64,000 nt of DNA from Draconibacterium sediminis. Its GTDB lineage: Bacteria; Bacteroidota; Bacteroidia; Bacteroidales; Prolixibacteraceae. How positions within the stretch are numbered: the first letter of the stretch is position 1; the number at the start of each line of letters is the position of its first letter. Both the position numbers and the translations under genes were made by a program. Below, in pieces: positions 60,526 through 64,000 of this stretch. The stretch is from positions 1-64,000 of the forward strand of contig NZ_JRHC01000010.1 of the NCBI RefSeq assembly GCF_000949475.1, written 5' to 3'. The notes under the pieces were generated by a model. It saw only the letters and a list, made by a program, of their open reading frames with translations, did no database searches and was not told the origin of the DNA.

Positions 60526-61884
60526 ATGTATTTCTGCATAACCCAATAAGTCGTCAGCAATTTCAGGATGCTCAAGAATTACGTTTGTCGTTTCATACGG
60601 ATCGTTCTCCATATCAAACAGCGAAAGCTCAATTTTAGCCGAATAATCATATTTGCCGGGCATGCCATCTTTTCCTTTAATATCAGTCATTGTGCGGTAA
60701 GAGTGGGGAAGATGTAACTTCCATTTTCCGTCGCCCGACATTACTGCCTGAAATTGTTTGTCGTTAGTAAAAGCGTAATAATCGTGGGGGTTTGTGGCAT
60801 CAGGTTTTCCGGAAATGATGTCCCAAACATTTTTGCCGTCTATTTCTGTTTCAGGAAGCGGAATATTTGCCACCTCGCAAAGTGTTGGCAGCAAATCGAT
60901 GGTCATTAAAGCCTGAGTCGACTGATGATTGCCTTTTAATTCAGCCGGATATTTAATAATGGTTGCCGAGCGGGTTCCGCCATCAAATGTAGTGCCTTTT
61001 GCCTCCCGAAACGGAGTTGTGCCGGCATGGTTGCCATAGGCGATCCACGGGCCGTTATCCGATGAGAAAATAACAATCGTATTATCCTCAATGCCATTGT
61101 CTTTTAACGCCTGGTTTATTTGCCCAACCGACCAGTCCAGTTCCGTTAAAACATCCGCATATAATCCTTCTCCTGTTATGCCTTCAAACTCGGGGCTGCA
61201 AAACAACGGAACATGCGACATCGCGTGCGGTACATATAGTAAAAACGGTTCGTCTTTATGTTTCGAAATAAAATCAACGGCATGTTCGGTGTACCATTTG
61301 GTCAGCATTTTCTGGTCGGCCGAATCCACATCTTCTATGGTTACTTCGCCGTTTTCCCAAAATTGAAGTGGCCACTGTCCCCAGTATTCAGGGCTTTCAG
61401 GATGATGACTCCACATATCGTTTGAATACATCAGTCCACAGGTTTCATCAAAGCCCCGGCTTTGCGGACGCGTTTCCGGCTGATCGCCACAATGCCATTT
61501 CCCAAAAAGTGCGGTTTTATATCCTGCATTTTTAAATACTTCGCCAATCGTTGGGAAAGTAGTTTCCAACCCGCGACCATTAGGGCCATGTGCACCAAAA
61601 ACCTTTGTTCGCCCAGGGTAGCAGCCAGAAATAAGTGCTGAGCGCGAAGCCGAACAAACGGCCTGAGGTACATAAAAATTCCTGAACATTATTCCTTCTT
61701 CTGCCAGCTTTGTTACGTTGGGTGTTTCAATTCGCGTTTGCCCGAACGGAGAGAAATCTGAATAACCCGAATCGTCGAGAAAAATAATTACAACATTGGG
61801 TTGTTTGGTTTCTGTTGAATTGTTGGAACACGAGTTTAGAAACAGAGCCAGTACTAACAGGCAAAGAAGTTGGTGTAAGTTCAT
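60499..61884 (-). CDS. Type I sulfatase (arylsulfatase-like lipoprotein)
   Basis: 461 aa. A lipobox (LNSCSN) predicts a lipoprotein. FGly motif C-S-A-S-R (VCSASRSALISGCYPGR), metal Asp pair FLDDSGYSD, KWHCGD, and SSDNGPW near ~285 are all intact. A formylglycine-dependent sulfatase, S1 family. It may cleave sulfated polysaccharides, consistent with marine life. No anaerobic maturase is adjacent. Confidence 0.93.
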   Translation of the reverse strand: MNLHQLLCLLVLALFLNSCSNNSTETKQPNVVIIFLDDSGYSDFSPFGQTRIETPNVTKLAEEGIMFRNFYVPQAVCSASRSALISGCYPGRTKVFGAHGPNGRGLETTFPTIGEVFKNAGYKTALFGKWHCGDQPETRPQSRGFDETCGLMYSNDMWSHHPESPEYWGQWPLQFWENGEVTIEDVDSADQKMLTKWYTEHAVDFISKHKDEPFLLYVPHAMSHVPLFCSPEFEGITGEGLYADVLTELDWSVGQINQALKDNGIEDNTIVIFSSDNGPWIAYGNHAGTTPFREAKGTTFDGGTRSATIIKYPAELKGNHQSTQALMTIDLLPTLCEVANIPLPETEIDGKNVWDIISGKPDATNPHDYYAFTNDKQFQAVMSGDGKWKLHLPHSYRTMTDIKGKDGMPGKYDYSAKIELSLFDMENDPYETTNVILEHPEIADDLLGYAEIHKKKFFSEN

Positions 61885-61987
61885 TTTTGTAAAATTTAGT
61901 ATCGGCTAAATTAGCATTAATATGATTGTAGCAAAATGACTGTTCGAAGAGTTCGCTAAGTTTTTTAAATTAGTGGAAACTTTTAGC

Positions 61988-63586
61988 ATGAATTTCACGA
62001 CACAGATCATACTTTTACTGGGCGGGCTGGCATTATTCCTTCATGGAATGAATGTAATGACCGACGGTTTAAAAGCTGCTGCCGGTAGTAAAATGAAGTC
62101 ATTTTTACAAGGAATGACACGCAACCGATGGACTTCGCTGGTGGCAGGAACCGGAATTACTGCAGTTATACAATCATCGTCGGTAACCACCGTTTTGGCC
62201 GTGGGATTTGTTTCTGCAGGTTTAATCTCTTTCCAAAGCACACTTGGTATTATTCTGGGAGCCAATGTGGGTACCACTATTACGGCGCAGATCATTGCTT
62301 TTAAAATAACAAAAGCCTCCTGGATAATGATTGCTGTGGGATTTTTGGCCGGGTTTTTATTTAAAAATAAAATTGTCAAAAATATAGGTACTATTATTCT
62401 TGGCCTTGGTTTGGTTTTTCTTGGAATGAGCGTGATGAGCGACGCAACAGAACCGTTAAAAAGCTACGAACCATTTTTAGACTTAATGGAAGGCCTTGAT
62501 AATTACGTTTACGGTATACTAATCGGGGCGTTATTTACGGCACTGGTACAAAGTTCATCAGCAACTACCGGAATTGTAATTATTATGGCTTCGCAGGGAT
62601 TAATAGCTATAGAACCGGCCATTGCCATTATTATGGGAGCTAATATCGGTACATGTGTCACAGCAATTCTATCGGCATTGGGTAAACCAAAGGCTGCAGT
62701 GCGGGTGGCAGTCTCGCACGTTCTTTTTAAGGTTCTAGGAGTTGTACTTTGGTATGCTTTTATTCCGCAATTAGCTCATTTGGTTGACGCTATTTCCCCG
62801 GGCAGTGAATCGCGGCAAGTGGCAAATGCTCATACCATTTTTAATTTGGCCAATACCTTCTTGTTTATCTGGCTGGTAACACCAATATCAAAGTTGGTGG
62901 TTTGGCTGGTTCCCGAGAAGAAGAAGAAAGAGGTAAGACTATTTCCTGAGCTGCACGAGTTTTATCTAGAGGATGTTAGTCTTGCATTGGATTTATCGCA
63001 AAGTTCCATCGCCAAACTTGGAGAGAAAGTACTTGAAATATTAAAAGCAGGTATTCCGATGGCCTTAACCGGAAAAGAGCAGGAACTGGTTGAGTTGCGA
63101 TATAAAGATGCATTTATTGATAGGGGACATGCCGAGATTTTAACTTTTCTGCAAAACATACAAAGCCAGTCGATTAGTAAAAAACAAAGCCATATACTTG
63201 AGCGGCAGATCGAAGCTGTAAATGTATTGGAATCGGCAGCCGATTTGGTTACAACATCCCTGGTTGAGGCTGCTGAACACCGGATTGAAAAACGATTTGA
63301 GGTAAGCAGCGACACTGTTCAGCGAATTGGAGTAGTTCATAAAATAGCGCTTGACGCCTTTTATACGGCAGTACTATTTTATAGTGAAGATGATATTTCT
63401 ACAGATGATTCGCTTGCCAAAGACCAGTTTAAAAAGGAACTTCAGGATGTTCGTTTATATCTGATCGAAAGGTTGTCAGTGAGCGATGAAAACCGTATTG
63501 AGATTTACCGTTTTGAATCGGAAGTACTGGAGGGAATAAGACGAATACATGCGTTGGCAAGGCGGTTAAAAAGAAAGGCAGGATAA
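61988..63586 (+). CDS. Na/Pi cotransporter family protein with PhoU-like tail
   Basis: 532 aa from the ATG at 61988 (a GTG at 61973 is weaker). Two inverted repeats each with a QSSS motif (VIQSSSVTTVLAVGF and LVQSSSATTGIVII), plus helices, to about residue 310. The C-terminal ~210 residues are helical with PhoU-like character. Sodium-dependent phosphate transport, or phosphate-linked regulation. Convergent with the T9SS cargo gene, a terminator between. Confidence 0.93.
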   Translation: MNFTTQIILLLGGLALFLHGMNVMTDGLKAAAGSKMKSFLQGMTRNRWTSLVAGTGITAVIQSSSVTTVLAVGFVSAGLISFQSTLGIILGANVGTTITAQIIAFKITKASWIMIAVGFLAGFLFKNKIVKNIGTIILGLGLVFLGMSVMSDATEPLKSYEPFLDLMEGLDNYVYGILIGALFTALVQSSSATTGIVIIMASQGLIAIEPAIAIIMGANIGTCVTAILSALGKPKAAVRVAVSHVLFKVLGVVLWYAFIPQLAHLVDAISPGSESRQVANAHTIFNLANTFLFIWLVTPISKLVVWLVPEKKKKEVRLFPELHEFYLEDVSLALDLSQSSIAKLGEKVLEILKAGIPMALTGKEQELVELRYKDAFIDRGHAEILTFLQNIQSQSISKKQSHILERQIEAVNVLESAADLVTTSLVEAAEHRIEKRFEVSSDTVQRIGVVHKIALDAFYTAVLFYSEDDISTDDSLAKDQFKKELQDVRLYLIERLSVSDENRIEIYRFESEVLEGIRRIHALARRLKRKAG

Positions 63587-63610
63587 CTTCTGTCTCCATA
63601 GTATCCTGCC
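63577..63610. terminator. Bidirectional hairpin between convergent genes
   Basis: GGCAGGATA / TATCCTGCC, 9-bp perfect stem with a 16-base loop, overlapping the transporter stop codon. T-tract weak. Confidence 0.55.
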
Positions 63611-63638
63611 TTCTCAGAGTTGTACGTGTTGCTAGTAC

Positions 63639-64000
63639 TTATCTTTTAATCACTTTCCTGTTAAATGTTTGCGCATCGGTTTTTACAACCACAAGGTAAA
63701 TGCCGGGTGACTTTTCGCTCATATCAATTGTGGTTAGTGAGGCAACGATTGATTGTTCTTCAACTTTTTTCCCAACGGTATTATAAATGGCATAAGATGC
63801 CTGATCTGTTATGTCAGATAAGCTCAAATTCAGCTGGTCGGTGGTAGGATTCGGATATACTTTCAAATCCATTTCATAGATTGATTCGGCTGTAGCTTTT
63901 GGCATCGATGACTGTAACATCGGTGCATCAAACGAAACCAGATAATCCTCAACCTCACCTTCAAAATTATCGTCGCAAGCTGCCGGAGCTTTGCCAACTT
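63639..64000 (-). CDS. T9SS cargo protein C-terminus (GEVED remnant plus type A sorting domain), truncated
   Basis: The frame is open to the window edge, so the start lies beyond 64000. Visible are the end of a GEVED domain (FEGEVEDYLVSFD) and ~75 residues of type A sorting domain: VYPNPTTDQLNL, YNTVGKKV, and SPGIYLVVV ending in KVIKR. This tail sends the protein through the type IX secretion system. The cargo domain is not in the window. Confidence 0.92.
   Translation of the reverse strand, partial: VGKAPAACDDNFEGEVEDYLVSFDAPMLQSSMPKATAESIYEMDLKVYPNPTTDQLNLSLSDITDQASYAIYNTVGKKVEEQSIVASLTTIDMSEKSPGIYLVVVKTDAQTFNRKVIKR

Noticed and set aside
1-64000. CRISPR arrays, tRNA or rRNA genes, prophage or IS transposase
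   Set aside because: I looked through the intergenic spaces and found no regular repeat-spacer array, no cloverleaf-like sequence and no transposase-like or phage-like ORF; a tRNAscan or ISfinder run was not possible.

Overview
The window looks like chromosomal DNA of a Bacteroidota bacterium, probably a marine or sediment member of the Marinilabiliales (for example Prolixibacteraceae). The order is inference. The phylum rests on a T9SS type A sorting tail, a GEVED remnant, a TonB receptor with a carboxypeptidase-like N-terminal domain, a DUF4295 gene behind rpmB-rpmG, a curli (CsgEFG) locus of Bacteroidota layout, DUF4252, and TAnnTTTG-type -7 elements. No tRNA, rRNA, CRISPR array, prophage or intact insertion sequence was seen. 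Both ends cut genes.

Layout. 1-4.4 kb: the end of a repeat-rich TPR-like protein, an unknown gene and a secreted M28 peptidase. 4.4-11.2 kb (minus): five genes resembling synthesis and phosphorolysis of glycosylglycerate-type compatible solutes (two GT4-like transferases, a HAD phosphatase, a GT81-like synthase, a GH13_18 phosphorylase). 11.3-20.7 kb: secreted creatininase-like protein, a DUF2975/XRE pair with repeated candidate operators, rimO, a TPR lipid- or envelope-type protein, a TonB receptor, and small enzymes. 20.7-26.9 kb (minus): methylmalonyl-CoA epimerase plus a four-subunit Na+-pumping methylmalonyl-CoA decarboxylase, followed upstream by a CoA-transferase. Together they fit propionate/acetate fermentation from succinate.

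27.3-35.5 kb is the most distinctive accessory region: a complete curli-like system. A CsgB-like minor curlin, CsgE, CsgF, a CsgG carrying an extra C-terminal beta-barrel-like domain, and a lipoprotein form one plus-strand operon. It is bracketed by two paralogous LuxR-type regulators whose receiver domains have lost the phospho-acceptor Asp. A 599-residue Asn/Gln-rich curlin-repeat protein lies convergently. TACGTR-containing motifs recur in the upstream regions of these genes.

36-47.9 kb: ferritin, a RelA/SpoT-family protein with a damaged hydrolase site, TPR proteins, rpmB-rpmG-DUF4295, ftsY, a DksA-like protein, a hybrid histidine kinase with a periplasmic solute-binding sensor, and a fructosamine kinase / SIS isomerase / aminotransferase set. 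47.9-64 kb: nitroreductase, a tandem pair of unknown secreted paralogues, secA, lgt, a SlyD-like FKBP, aroC, a DUF134 regulator, a candidate minus-strand small RNA, small membrane proteins and lipoproteins, msrB, a TruC-like pseudouridine synthase, a sulfatase, a Na/Pi cotransporter and the tail of a T9SS cargo protein.
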